DNA of 64,000 nt from Oligoflexus sp. (GTDB lineage: Bacteria > Bdellovibrionota_B > Oligoflexia > Oligoflexales > Oligoflexaceae). This document shows, piece by piece, positions 26,346 to 34,233 of the stretch (position 1 is its first letter; each line of letters begins with the position of its first letter). Below the pieces are notes generated by a model. It saw only the letters and a program-made list of their open reading frames with translations, had not been told where the DNA came from and did no database searches. The stretch covers positions 88,520 to 152,519 of the forward strand of contig NZ_DASTAT010000068.1 of NCBI RefSeq assembly GCF_035712445.1, written 5' to 3'. The position numbers and the translations under genes are program-made.

Positions 26346-27128
26346 GTGTCGTTACAGACTTTGCGCAAGATGAAGACCGAGTTTCGTGAAGATAAGCCGA
26401 TCCTTTACTTTCTGCAGGCGGAAGCTCCGCCTCTGAACGAAAGGCTTGGTTCCACCTTCGCCCTGCGGGCCACCGGCTCCATCTTCTGCATCGCCTGCGG
26501 CCGTAAGACCAGCAAAAGCTTCAGTCAGGGTTACTGCTTTCCGTGCATGCGGACTCTGGCGCAGTGCGATAGCTGCATGATCAAGCCCGAGCAGTGCCAC
26601 TATCATCGTGGCACCTGCCGGGATCCGAAGTGGGGCGAGTCATCCTGTATGATTCCTCACCTTGTTTATCTCGCCAATTCCTCCGGCTTGAAGATCGGTA
26701 TCACGCGCGCCTTCCAGCGGCTCACCCGCTGGATGGATCAGGGCGCCGTGCAGGCCATTCCCCTGGCCACGGTGCAGAATCGCCTGGATGCCGGCTTGAT
26801 TGAAGTGGCTTTGAAGCAGCATTTTCCCGATAAAACCAACTGGCGTGCGATGCTCAAAGGTCATGTTGAGCCGCTCGACATGGAAGAGCTGCGGGACGAG
26901 GCGCTGGGTTTTCTGCCCATGCACCCCTTTGCGGAATCGTCCACCGAAGCGTCTGTGACCCTGACCTATCCGGTGCTGGAATATCCGGCGAAGGTGCAGT
27001 CCTTCAACCTCGACAAGAACCCTTTGATCGAAGGCACGCTGCTCGGCATCAAAGGCCAGTACTTGATCTTTGACACCGGGGTCATCAATATCCGGAGTTA
27101 TGCCGGTTATGAAGTGGACGTAACGTAA
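26346..27128 (+). CDS. DUF2797 family protein
   Basis: A 260-residue cytoplasmic protein of unknown function. A cysteine-rich N-terminal zinc-ribbon-like region (FCIACGRK, GYCFPCMRTLAQCDSC, PEQCHYHRGTCRDPKWG, SSC) is followed by the family segment LKIGITRAFQRLTRWMDQGAVQAIPLA, which resembles a GIY-YIG-like beta-hairpin. These blocks are diagnostic of DUF2797. GTG 26346 is used as start with GGAG about ten bases upstream; ATG 26370 is an alternative. It follows the hydrolase by 26 bases, and its 3' end overlaps the convergent HPF-like gene by 22 bases. Confidence 0.82.
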   Translation: MSLQTLRKMKTEFREDKPILYFLQAEAPPLNERLGSTFALRATGSIFCIACGRKTSKSFSQGYCFPCMRTLAQCDSCMIKPEQCHYHRGTCRDPKWGESSCMIPHLVYLANSSGLKIGITRAFQRLTRWMDQGAVQAIPLATVQNRLDAGLIEVALKQHFPDKTNWRAMLKGHVEPLDMEELRDEALGFLPMHPFAESSTEASVTLTYPVLEYPAKVQSFNLDKNPLIEGTLLGIKGQYLIFDTGVINIRSYAGYEVDVT

Positions 27129-27664
27129 ACCGTCGAGGCCTGCGGGCCTTTTTCGCCCATTTCCTCATGAAAGCGGACCATCGCTCCCACCTCCAGGTGA
27201 TCGAAATCACCGGAAACCAAAGCGTTGGCGTCAAAGAAAATCTCGCGCTCGTCGGCTGTTTGTATAAAACCATACTGTTCATAACTCAGAATTCGACTGA
27301 TCTGCCCCAGGCCCAACGGCTGCTCATGAATTTTCACATCGCCCCGCAGCCTGCGCCCATAATCCTGAAGCTGACGCTGCATGGCTTGAAAGGCATCACG
27401 AAGAGCCACGTAAACATCCTCATGGGAATGTTTATCATGCGGCTCATGGGCCACGACCAGCCTTTTGCGGGGCACGTTCACCTCGATGCGGACCTTGAAC
27501 AGGTTTCCTTTCTGATGGCGGTGATGCGATTGACAAACCACGACCCGGGCATCGGTGATGCGCGGGAATAATTTGTCGAGATGATCAATGTGGGACCAGA
27601 TTCTATCCGTCACCTCATCGGAGGCGGGAAGACCATCAAATTCAATCTGCACTGGACTTTGCAT
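27107..27664 (-). CDS. ribosome hibernation factor-like protein fused to a cold-shock domain
   Basis: A 185-residue cytoplasmic protein. Residues 1-110 have the S30AE/HPF pattern: MQSPVQIEFDGLPASDEVTDRI, then a strand-rich RVVVCQSHHRH and FKVRIEVNVPRKRLVV, then DVYVALRDAFQAMQRQLQDY. Residues about 128-183 are a cold-shock (OB-fold) domain: YGFIQTADEREIFFDANALV, LEVGAMVRFHEEMGEKGPQAS. The usual RNP1 K-G-F-G-F-I is changed to Q-Y-G-F-I. HPF proteins dimerise or silence 70S ribosomes in stationary phase; the CSD could add RNA binding. Its 3' end overlaps the DUF2797 gene tail to tail. Confidence 0.82.
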   Translation of the reverse strand: MQSPVQIEFDGLPASDEVTDRIWSHIDHLDKLFPRITDARVVVCQSHHRHQKGNLFKVRIEVNVPRKRLVVAHEPHDKHSHEDVYVALRDAFQAMQRQLQDYGRRLRGDVKIHEQPLGLGQISRILSYEQYGFIQTADEREIFFDANALVSGDFDHLEVGAMVRFHEEMGEKGPQASTVYVTSTS

Positions 27665-27732
27665 AAAAACTCCAAATGGATCGCACAGATGATGGCAGAC
27701 AAGGAAGCTACAGATTTCATAGCATCCTTTTC

Positions 27733-27772
27733 AAACGAAAACATCATAAGACCTTTTTCTGGTCCTCTGATG
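27733..27772 (-). terminator. intrinsic terminator of the 27808-29112 gene
   Basis: On the minus strand the stem is CATCAGAGGACC / GGTCTTATGATG (12 pairs, one mismatch, one G-U; plus coordinates 27761-27772 and 27742-27753) with a seven-base loop and a following TTTTCGTTT run. Confidence 0.8.
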
Positions 27773-27807
27773 TTTCGCAGTATCTCTCAGATTTTACGGA
27801 TACGGAA

Positions 27808-29112
27808 TTATTTCGACTGCTCAAGCTGCTGAAAGCCGTCATCAACGGGTATGATTTGCTTTTCCGGCTGCTTTTCCTCGTCTTTCAGGAAATAGACTTC
27901 CTCGACATTCACTTCGTCTTTCAGCTCTTCGACTTTCAAATCCTGCACCTTGCCATTGGCCGGAGTTCCGGTCGGCGCTGGAGTCGGCTCGGCCGGAGCC
28001 ACATCCGCACCCGTCGCCACCTTCTGGAAGAGGGCTTTGGCGGATTCAGAAAGGGGCTGGGCCGCAAGCTCCTGGTTGATCCAGCCATTGACCTTGGCAT
28101 TGGGATCATAGGTCGCGGCCACGAGGTAAAGCTCATTGATGGAATCGCGGCGGTTGACCAGATTCTCCAGAATCACGCGGCGCGTGCCAGCGTCGACGAT
28201 GCGTATGGCCTGCCTCATGATATAGAGTTCGCCGGGCGAGACCTCTTTACGGAAGCGTCGAAAATAATTTTGGATGAGAGCCCGCCGGGTCGAGCCTATG
28301 CCCATCTCCACACTATCGATGTCGACGGCTTCGCCGGCTTCCGCCAAGGCGATCAGGGCCTCCATGCGCGTCCAGAATTTAGGCTGGGCGAGAGCATCGT
28401 TCAGAAGAAGCTGCGATCCCTTCAGGCGGGCTGCACGCATATCTATGACAGTTTTATAACGCTGCCATACAAAGGGATGCGCAAGACCCTGGCGCCATCG
28501 TTCCTCCTGAGCGGGCGTCAACACTGCACCTTCGACTCCCAACGTGGCGTCGAGTGGGTTTGGCAACGACCAGTAGGGATTCACCAGATCCGCTTGGGAT
28601 GGAGGGGCTGCCGGAGGGGGAGCAACGGCTGCGGGCTGTGCGGCCGGGGCAGCAGGCTGCGGACTCGCCATGGTCGGAGCTGTTTCCGGCCCCATGTCGT
28701 CAGCAGGTACCTCCGGCGCGGGCTCCGATGATGAACCGAACTGACTCAAAATCTGCGAGATCGGACTTTCTGTTCCATCACCACTCGTCAAATAAAGGGC
28801 CGCGGCAAGTGCGAGCACTAAACCGCCAAGTATGATATAGTTCCGCGTGTTATTGGAATTATCGAATTTTCCAAATATCTCGGTCATCCGCGTGATGGAT
28901 GTCCCAAAAGACGATCCAGTCGCGGACGAACTCAGAGGCTGGGCGTCGGTCGCCTGTCCCAGGTCACTGGCCGCCGATGTGGAGGTTTGGAACTGATCGC
29001 CGCCTCCATACTGCGGATTATACATAACATTCGCGGGCTTAGGCGCTTCCTTGGCCTGGCCTTGAAGGCCCCCGATATCATCCAGACTGATGGTTTTGAT
29101 CGCTTCACTCAT
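27808..29112 (-). CDS. single-pass membrane protein, Pro/Ala-rich linker, unknown
   Basis: A 434-residue protein with about 90 cytoplasmic residues, one transmembrane helix (about 92-110, NYIILGGLVLALAAALYL), a proline/alanine-rich spacer (about 125-175) and a helical periplasmic domain (about 180-345, with YWSLPNPLDA, QERWRQGLAHPFVWQRYKTV and MRQAIRIVDAGTRRVILENL), then a charged tail (KDEEKQPEKQ). No family is recognised. The TonB-like anchor-plus-spacer layout suggests a protein spanning part of the periplasm. It diverges from fusA and ends at a clear terminator. Confidence 0.65.
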   Translation of the reverse strand: MSEAIKTISLDDIGGLQGQAKEAPKPANVMYNPQYGGGDQFQTSTSAASDLGQATDAQPLSSSATGSSFGTSITRMTEIFGKFDNSNNTRNYIILGGLVLALAAALYLTSGDGTESPISQILSQFGSSSEPAPEVPADDMGPETAPTMASPQPAAPAAQPAAVAPPPAAPPSQADLVNPYWSLPNPLDATLGVEGAVLTPAQEERWRQGLAHPFVWQRYKTVIDMRAARLKGSQLLLNDALAQPKFWTRMEALIALAEAGEAVDIDSVEMGIGSTRRALIQNYFRRFRKEVSPGELYIMRQAIRIVDAGTRRVILENLVNRRDSINELYLVAATYDPNAKVNGWINQELAAQPLSESAKALFQKVATGADVAPAEPTPAPTGTPANGKVQDLKVEELKDEVNVEEVYFLKDEEKQPEKQIIPVDDGFQQLEQSK

Positions 29113-29269
29113 TTGGCACCCTCTTGGTCCCTGGATCTTCTTTCTTCATCGTCAGAGTTCCAGGAAAACTTGAATGAGGGGGCTGGGTATGCGGCGGAAT
29201 TTCCCGGATATTTTCTGTATGCGGGCCGTCATAAGGAGCGTCAGTGGGACGGGATAGGGGAAGTTTTGA

Positions 29270-29298
29270 TTGTTATTCGCGCTGGAATTGCGTATAAA
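29270..29298 (+). promoter_or_regulatory. candidate fusA promoter
   Basis: TTGTTA (29270-29275), 17-base spacer, TATAAA (29293-29298). It implies a leader of roughly 95 bases before ATG 29399. Confidence 0.65.
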
Positions 29299-29398
29299 CT
29301 TCGCTTGAATTTTGAGGATTTTGTGTTACTTAAACATCCTCCCATGCGCTTATAAGCATGTTGTTACAATCTCTTATTACCGCAAAGGTTTGCAGCCC

Positions 29399-31504
29399 AT
29401 GAAACTCGAGAAGCTCAGGAACATTGGTATCTCGGCACACATCGACTCCGGTAAAACCACTTTGTCCGAGCGTATCCTTTATTACGCCGGTAAGATCCAT
29501 AAGATTGAAGACGTTAAGGGCGGTGGTGACGGCGCGACCATGGACCACATGGAACTGGAAAAAGAACGCGGTATCACAATTACGTCGGCATCGACCACGG
29601 TCTATTGGAAAGACCATATGGTCAACTTGATCGATACCCCGGGTCACGTGGACTTTACAGTGGAAGTGGAACGCTCGCTGCGCGTTCTCGATGGTGCTGT
29701 CCTTGTTCTTTGCGGTGTTGCTGGTGTTCAGTCGCAGTCGATCACTGTTGATCGCCAGATGAAGCGTTACAACGTTCCGGCCTTGGCCTTTATCAATAAA
29801 CTCGACCGCGCCGGTGGCAACCCATTCAAGGTCACCACCGCTCTGCGCGAAAAATTGGGCCACAACGCTGTCCTGATGCAGCACCCTATCGGCGCTGAAT
29901 CCAATTTCCAAGGCGTCGTGGATCTGATCACGCGCAAAGCCATCTATAACGACGGCGAAAAGGGCGACGTCATCCGCGTGGAAGACTGCCCAGCCGAATT
30001 GAAAGATAGCGTCGAAAAACTGCGCGCGGAAATGCTCGACAAAATTTCGATATTTAACGATGAAATGACGGAAATGCTTCTGGATGAAAAAGAAATCCCG
30101 GAAGACATGATTCACGCCACGATCAAGAAAGCCGTTCACGCCAAGGAACTGACTCCAGTCTTCATGGGGACTGCTTTCAAGAACAAAGGCGTGCAGACCC
30201 TTCTGGATGCCGTTCTCCGCTACCTGCCATCCCCGCTGGATCGCAAGTACTACGGTAACGACAACACCAAAGGCGAGAAGATCGAAGTCGTTCCCGATCC
30301 GAAAAAACCTCTCTGCGCGATGGCGTTCAAGATCACGGACGAAAACTTCGGCCAGTTGACTTATACCCGTATCTATCAGGGTACTTTGAAGAAGGGCGAG
30401 AGCTACTTCAACCCACGTATGGGCAAGACCCAGCGCGTGGGCCGTCTTGTGCGTATGCATGCGAACGATCGCGAAGACGTGAACATGGCTGAAGCCGGCG
30501 ATATCATCGCTATGGTCGGTGTGGAGTGCGCGTCCGGTGATACTTACTGTGACGAAGGCATCAACGTCACCATGGAAAGCATGTTCGTTCCCGAGCCCGT
30601 GATCGAACTCGCCATCAAGCCTGCCAAGCAGGAAGATCTGGTGAAGATGTCGAAAGCTCTGAACCGCTTCATGAAAGAAGATCCGACCTTCCGCGTGAGC
30701 GTGGATAAGGAATCGAACGAAACCCGTATCGCAGGTATGGGCGAGCTTCACCTTGAAATCTACGTCGAGCGTATGAAGCGTGAATATAAGGCGAACGTGA
30801 TCGTCGGTCAGCCGAAGGTTAACTACCGTGAAGCTCCGACTCAAAAAGCCGACTTCGATTACAAACATAAGAAGCAGACCGGTGGTTCGGGTCAGTACGG
30901 TCACGTTGTGGGAACCCTGCACGTGAACGAAGCTCCGAAGTCCGAGGATGATTCGCATGAATTCCTGAACGCCACCGTCGGTGGTTCGATTCCCAAGGAA
31001 TTCATCCCAGGCGTTGAAAAAGGTTACCGCGAAGTTCTGGACAAAGGTCCTTTGGCCGGCTTCAAAGTGATCAACACCAAGTTCGAATTGAAAGAGGGTA
31101 CCTATCACCCCGTCGACTCTTCCGAGATGGCGTTCAAGATCGCAGCGCGTCAGGCGTTCAAGCAGGCGTTCCTGGAATCGAAGCCTGTGATCCTCGAGCC
31201 TATCATGAAGGTCGAAGCGGAAACCCCGATGGAATTCCAAGGTACCGTGCAGGGTGACCTTTCGTCCCGCCGCGGTATGCTCCTCGGTTCGGATATGCGC
31301 GACGAATACGCCGTTATCCTCGCCGAAGTTCCGCTGGGAGAGATGTTCGGTTATTCGACTGACCTTCGCTCGAAGACTCAAGGTAAAGCGACCTTCTCCA
31401 TGGAATTCGCTTGCTACCGTCCAGTTCCTTCCTCGATCCAGGAGCAACTGGTCAAGAAGTTCCGCGAAGAGCAGGCTAAAGGTGGCAAAAAAGACGACGA
31501 ATAA
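29399..31504 (+). CDS. fusA: translation elongation factor G (mitochondrial/spd type)
   Basis: A 701-residue GTPase that translocates the ribosome. G1 AHIDSGKTT, switch I RGITI, G3 DTPGHVDF, and G4 NKLDRAG are intact, followed by domains II-V ([30 protein letters not shown]). Serine in AHIDSGKTT, rather than the alanine of typical bacterial EF-G, is seen in the mtEFG1/spdEFG1 branch found in mitochondria, spirochaetes, planctomycetes and delta-type bacteria. ATG 29399 follows AAAGG by about ten bases; the longer frame from 29312 is not supported. It is not next to rpsL, rpsG or tuf, the usual str operon partners. Confidence 0.93.
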   Translation: MKLEKLRNIGISAHIDSGKTTLSERILYYAGKIHKIEDVKGGGDGATMDHMELEKERGITITSASTTVYWKDHMVNLIDTPGHVDFTVEVERSLRVLDGAVLVLCGVAGVQSQSITVDRQMKRYNVPALAFINKLDRAGGNPFKVTTALREKLGHNAVLMQHPIGAESNFQGVVDLITRKAIYNDGEKGDVIRVEDCPAELKDSVEKLRAEMLDKISIFNDEMTEMLLDEKEIPEDMIHATIKKAVHAKELTPVFMGTAFKNKGVQTLLDAVLRYLPSPLDRKYYGNDNTKGEKIEVVPDPKKPLCAMAFKITDENFGQLTYTRIYQGTLKKGESYFNPRMGKTQRVGRLVRMHANDREDVNMAEAGDIIAMVGVECASGDTYCDEGINVTMESMFVPEPVIELAIKPAKQEDLVKMSKALNRFMKEDPTFRVSVDKESNETRIAGMGELHLEIYVERMKREYKANVIVGQPKVNYREAPTQKADFDYKHKKQTGGSGQYGHVVGTLHVNEAPKSEDDSHEFLNATVGGSIPKEFIPGVEKGYREVLDKGPLAGFKVINTKFELKEGTYHPVDSSEMAFKIAARQAFKQAFLESKPVILEPIMKVEAETPMEFQGTVQGDLSSRRGMLLGSDMRDEYAVILAEVPLGEMFGYSTDLRSKTQGKATFSMEFACYRPVPSSIQEQLVKKFREEQAKGGKKDDE

Positions 31505-31530
31505 TCGTCTTAAGCAACATGCTGTTATCA

Positions 31531-31560
31531 GGGGCTCCGCAAGGGGCCCTTTTCATTTTC
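31531..31560 (+). terminator. intrinsic terminator of fusA
   Basis: GGGGCTCC (31531-31538), GCAA tetraloop, GGGGCCCT (31543-31550) and then TTTTCATTTT. The stem has two G-U pairs and a stable GNRA loop. Confidence 0.88.
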
Positions 31561-31639
31561 ACCAAAGCGCCGAAACCCTCGCATCATTCAGCTCCGTAAG
31601 AATCTGCCGATACCTAAGCATCGCGCAGGAGGCGCTCTT

Positions 31640-31819
31640 ATGGAAAAGAAACCAAAGCAAACTCGTTTACGTCTGGTGACGACGGACGAGACGAAAACTG
31701 AACCGACGATCAAAGACGAGCTACAGGAAAACGCACAGCCGCGCAGTAAATTCGCGCAGCAGATGAACAGTTTTGCTGATGATCTTGATCGAATGATTGA
31801 ATCTATTCTGCGATCTTAA
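31640..31819 (+). CDS. 59-residue small protein with a perfect ribosome binding site
   Basis: ATG 31640 is preceded seven bases upstream by AGGAGG (31627-31632), the best such site in this part of the window. The product starts MEKKPKQTRLRLV, is lysine/arginine-rich at its N-terminus, acidic and glutamine-rich in the middle, and ends in a likely amphipathic helix (FAQQMNSFADDLDRMIESIL). There is no signal peptide or transmembrane helix. It lies after the fusA terminator and before the binding-protein gene. No family is recognised. Confidence 0.65.
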   Translation: MEKKPKQTRLRLVTTDETKTEPTIKDELQENAQPRSKFAQQMNSFADDLDRMIESILRS

Positions 31820-31957
31820 GACCGCGGAGCGGAGGCCTGGCTTCGTTTTCCGCTGGTTAAGATTTCTTAACTCCATTTCTACATGGAATTATCCAACCTT
31901 TTCCTCTGATTTTTCACTGCTCCTTCCGCTTGCTATCACGAAATCTTATACTGACAA

Positions 31958-32725
31958 GTGAGCACGTGCGAAACGCTCCTATCATCAACGTTGGAGTTTC
32001 CCATTTATCCCAGGCTTCACAGCGCGATCAAAAAGCTGCTCCTTATCAGTATCCTGGCCAGTACCTCTGCAGCTCAGGCTGTGCAAGGTCCCAGAACGCT
32101 GACCATAGGTTCGCCTATGAACAGTCCTCCCTTTGTTTATGAAGGGGAAGGACACGGTATTGAAATGGATCTGGTGGGCACGATCATCAAAAAGATGGGC
32201 TATGGAATTGCGTGGCGTCATCTGCCGCCCAAACGCATCCGGCATCAGGTCGCCCAGGGTGAAATCCATATGGGAATAAGGTCGCGGGCTCAGGCGGGGG
32301 ACAAGCTCTACTATAGTAAACCCTACATTCATTTTCAGAACGTCGCGATCGCGATCGATCCCAAGGTTCAGGTCACGTCCATCCAGGATCTTTCCAAGTT
32401 CAACGTGGTCGCCTTTCAAAATGCCCGCGAAGTCCTGGGGAGCGATTACGCCAAATCTGTCGCAAAATGCGCCGTCTACATGGAAATGCCGAATCAGATG
32501 AAGCAGATCGAAACCCTGTTCCGCCGCCGTTCCCAGGTCATTGTTTTGGAGAAACAGATTTTCCAGCACTTCCGTCCGCAGTTCGATCAAAAAAGCGAAG
32601 TGAAATTTTTTGAAATCTTTCCCGCCACGCCCTATTCCGCGGTCTTTGCCGATAAAAATTTGCGCGATGAATTCGATAAGACCCTGCAGGCCCATCTTTC
32701 AAGCGTTGGGACGAAAAAGAATTAA
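31958..32725 (+). CDS. periplasmic solute-binding (SBP_bac_3-like) protein
   Basis: About 255 residues. After an N-terminal stretch, a Sec signal peptide (SAIKKLLLISILASTSAAQA) leads to TLTIGSPMNSPPFVYEGEG and GIEMDLVGTIIKKMGY, the start of a family 3 extracellular solute-binding domain; a MGIRSRAQAG and a YYSKPYIHFQNVAIA segment follow. No transporter permease or kinase is fused or adjacent, so it may be an orphan sensor or binding protein. The start is uncertain: GTG 31958 or TTG 31991, neither with a good ribosome binding site. It ends sharing TTAA with the convergent lipoprotein gene. Confidence 0.7.
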   Translation: MSTCETLLSSTLEFPIYPRLHSAIKKLLLISILASTSAAQAVQGPRTLTIGSPMNSPPFVYEGEGHGIEMDLVGTIIKKMGYGIAWRHLPPKRIRHQVAQGEIHMGIRSRAQAGDKLYYSKPYIHFQNVAIAIDPKVQVTSIQDLSKFNVVAFQNAREVLGSDYAKSVAKCAVYMEMPNQMKQIETLFRRRSQVIVLEKQIFQHFRPQFDQKSEVKFFEIFPATPYSAVFADKNLRDEFDKTLQAHLSSVGTKKN

Positions 32726-33573
32726 GGCGCGCGGGTCAGGCAGGATACTGTGCGATTCTGCGTGTTGAACTTTACCGTACCGACGATTTCACGGCTGCTG
32801 CTCTGCACCAACCAGGATCCGTCCGGGCCAGGCTCAAGGCTGAAGGCGGACAGATTGCAAAGCCGCTCCGCCAGAACCCGGCGAATGTCGGATCGCAAAG
32901 CGCTGCCTTCCCAGGCTCCATAGACCGCAAATTCCGGCTGGCTACAGGGCAAGGGGCTATCCACGGCACAGGTAAACGACGTGCGGGTTTTTTCGGGAAT
33001 GGGAAGGATGGCCGTGAAGGTGGTCACGACCTGATTCATGGCGTCAAGGCTGATACAGGCGCCCGAGCAGTCATGATCCGAGGCGGCACATTCCGCGTCG
33101 CTCGCTCCAAAGCGATGCTCCTGACCGGAACGATCGACGAGAATCAGAAAACGTCCACCATAACCACCATCCACAGCTCCATAGGGATTGCAGCGCGGCA
33201 CCTGGCGCACGCGAGCATCGCCGAGGCGAGCCAGAAATTCCTCCTGGACCCTGGCTGGCAAGGCGCTGGTATTTTGAATGAGGATCGGTTCGTTGGGAGT
33301 GAAGGGCACAGGATCAAAGCGCCGCTCGACCTCAAGTCCCGAGGATTGAAGGTCAAGTCGGAAGGTCAGGGTATCGGTGATGACAAAGCCGTCTTCGAAG
33401 AGTTCAAGCAGCCGTAGACTTTTGCTGTGCTTGAGAACGGGCCGCAGATCGGTAGCCCTGGCATCCAGGCCGGATGGATCCCATTCCTCAGGAACGGAAG
33501 GGCCGCGTCGATGCTTGCAGGACGTAAGGGAGCCAAGGCTCAGAGCCAGAGTCACGAGTGCCGCTCGTTTCAC
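32722..33573 (-). CDS. putative lipoprotein, unknown function
   Basis: About 283 residues. GTG 33573 overlaps the TGA stop of the upstream gene (GTGA), giving KRAALVTLALSLGSLTSC, a lipobox (LTSC) leader. The mature part has several cysteines (RCNPYG, CAASDHDCSGAC, SFTCAV, LPCSQPE) that may form disulfides in the periplasm. No family is recognised. It is the last gene of a four-gene minus-strand operon with a glycosyltransferase-TPR gene, and shares its stop bases with the binding-protein gene. Confidence 0.65.
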   Translation of the reverse strand: MKRAALVTLALSLGSLTSCKHRRGPSVPEEWDPSGLDARATDLRPVLKHSKSLRLLELFEDGFVITDTLTFRLDLQSSGLEVERRFDPVPFTPNEPILIQNTSALPARVQEEFLARLGDARVRQVPRCNPYGAVDGGYGGRFLILVDRSGQEHRFGASDAECAASDHDCSGACISLDAMNQVVTTFTAILPIPEKTRTSFTCAVDSPLPCSQPEFAVYGAWEGSALRSDIRRVLAERLCNLSAFSLEPGPDGSWLVQSSSREIVGTVKFNTQNRTVSCLTRAP

Positions 33574-34226
33574 CCATTCACGGTTTGCGCGCGACGCTCC
33601 CAATTCCGATCCGCCTGTGTCTCATAGATGTTTTTCTGAAGACTGGACAGTTCATGCGCGAGTTCCAGGGTGGGCTGCTCCAGCTGCTGCAGCAGAACCC
33701 GGGCCATACCCTTCCAATCGGAATTCGATTCCGCCACCTGGATGGCTCGATGCGATTTCTCTATGGTCTCCCGCATGGAATTGACGTTGGTGATATCAAT
33801 GCGGCGATCGATCAGGATCAGAATGTGATCCAGGAGTTCGATCGTCAGCCGCACATCCTCGATCACAGCACGCGCTTCCGCACTCAGACGCGGGCCCTTG
33901 TATTCCCAAAGGTGGACCGCGACCGGCTTCAGATTCCGGCCGATGGCTGTGCTCAGATTCCGCAGGGCATCTATGGTCTGGATGCAGATTTCCATCGGCG
34001 AATCTATTTTGCAGCGCATATCGGATTCCGGCGTCAGCGGCAAGGCCGGTACGCGCAGGACATCGTCATGGCCAAGGTCAATGTCACGACCATCCAGCGT
34101 AATCCGCGTGATGGTGTGATCAGGCCGGACCAGATGCTGCTCTATCCACGCAACGGCGTCCGACAGATTTTGAATCGGGACCGGTACCGGGATCTTTTTG
34201 CCGTTGATCAGCAGCTTTTTAAGCAT
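33570..34226 (-). CDS. hypothetical protein, helical (218 aa)
   Basis: A 218-residue soluble protein beginning MLKKLLINGKKIPVPVPIQNL. The C-terminal two-thirds is helical (AVIEDVRLTIELLDHILILIDRR, ARVLLQQLEQPTLELAHELSSLQ) with no recognised family. It starts seven bases after the glycosyltransferase-TPR gene and its stop overlaps the lipoprotein start (GTGA), so the operon is tightly coupled. Its helical character and the neighbouring FliT-like protein hint at a secretion or motility link, which is unproven. Confidence 0.6.
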   Translation of the reverse strand: MLKKLLINGKKIPVPVPIQNLSDAVAWIEQHLVRPDHTITRITLDGRDIDLGHDDVLRVPALPLTPESDMRCKIDSPMEICIQTIDALRNLSTAIGRNLKPVAVHLWEYKGPRLSAEARAVIEDVRLTIELLDHILILIDRRIDITNVNSMRETIEKSHRAIQVAESNSDWKGMARVLLQQLEQPTLELAHELSSLQKNIYETQADRNWERRAQTVNG

Positions 34227-34233
34227 AAGACTC

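Noticed and set aside
29330-31447. 705-residue minus-strand open frame opposite fusA
   Set aside because: Antisense shadow of a highly conserved gene with strong codon bias; its protein is rich in His, Phe and Asp and shows no domain.
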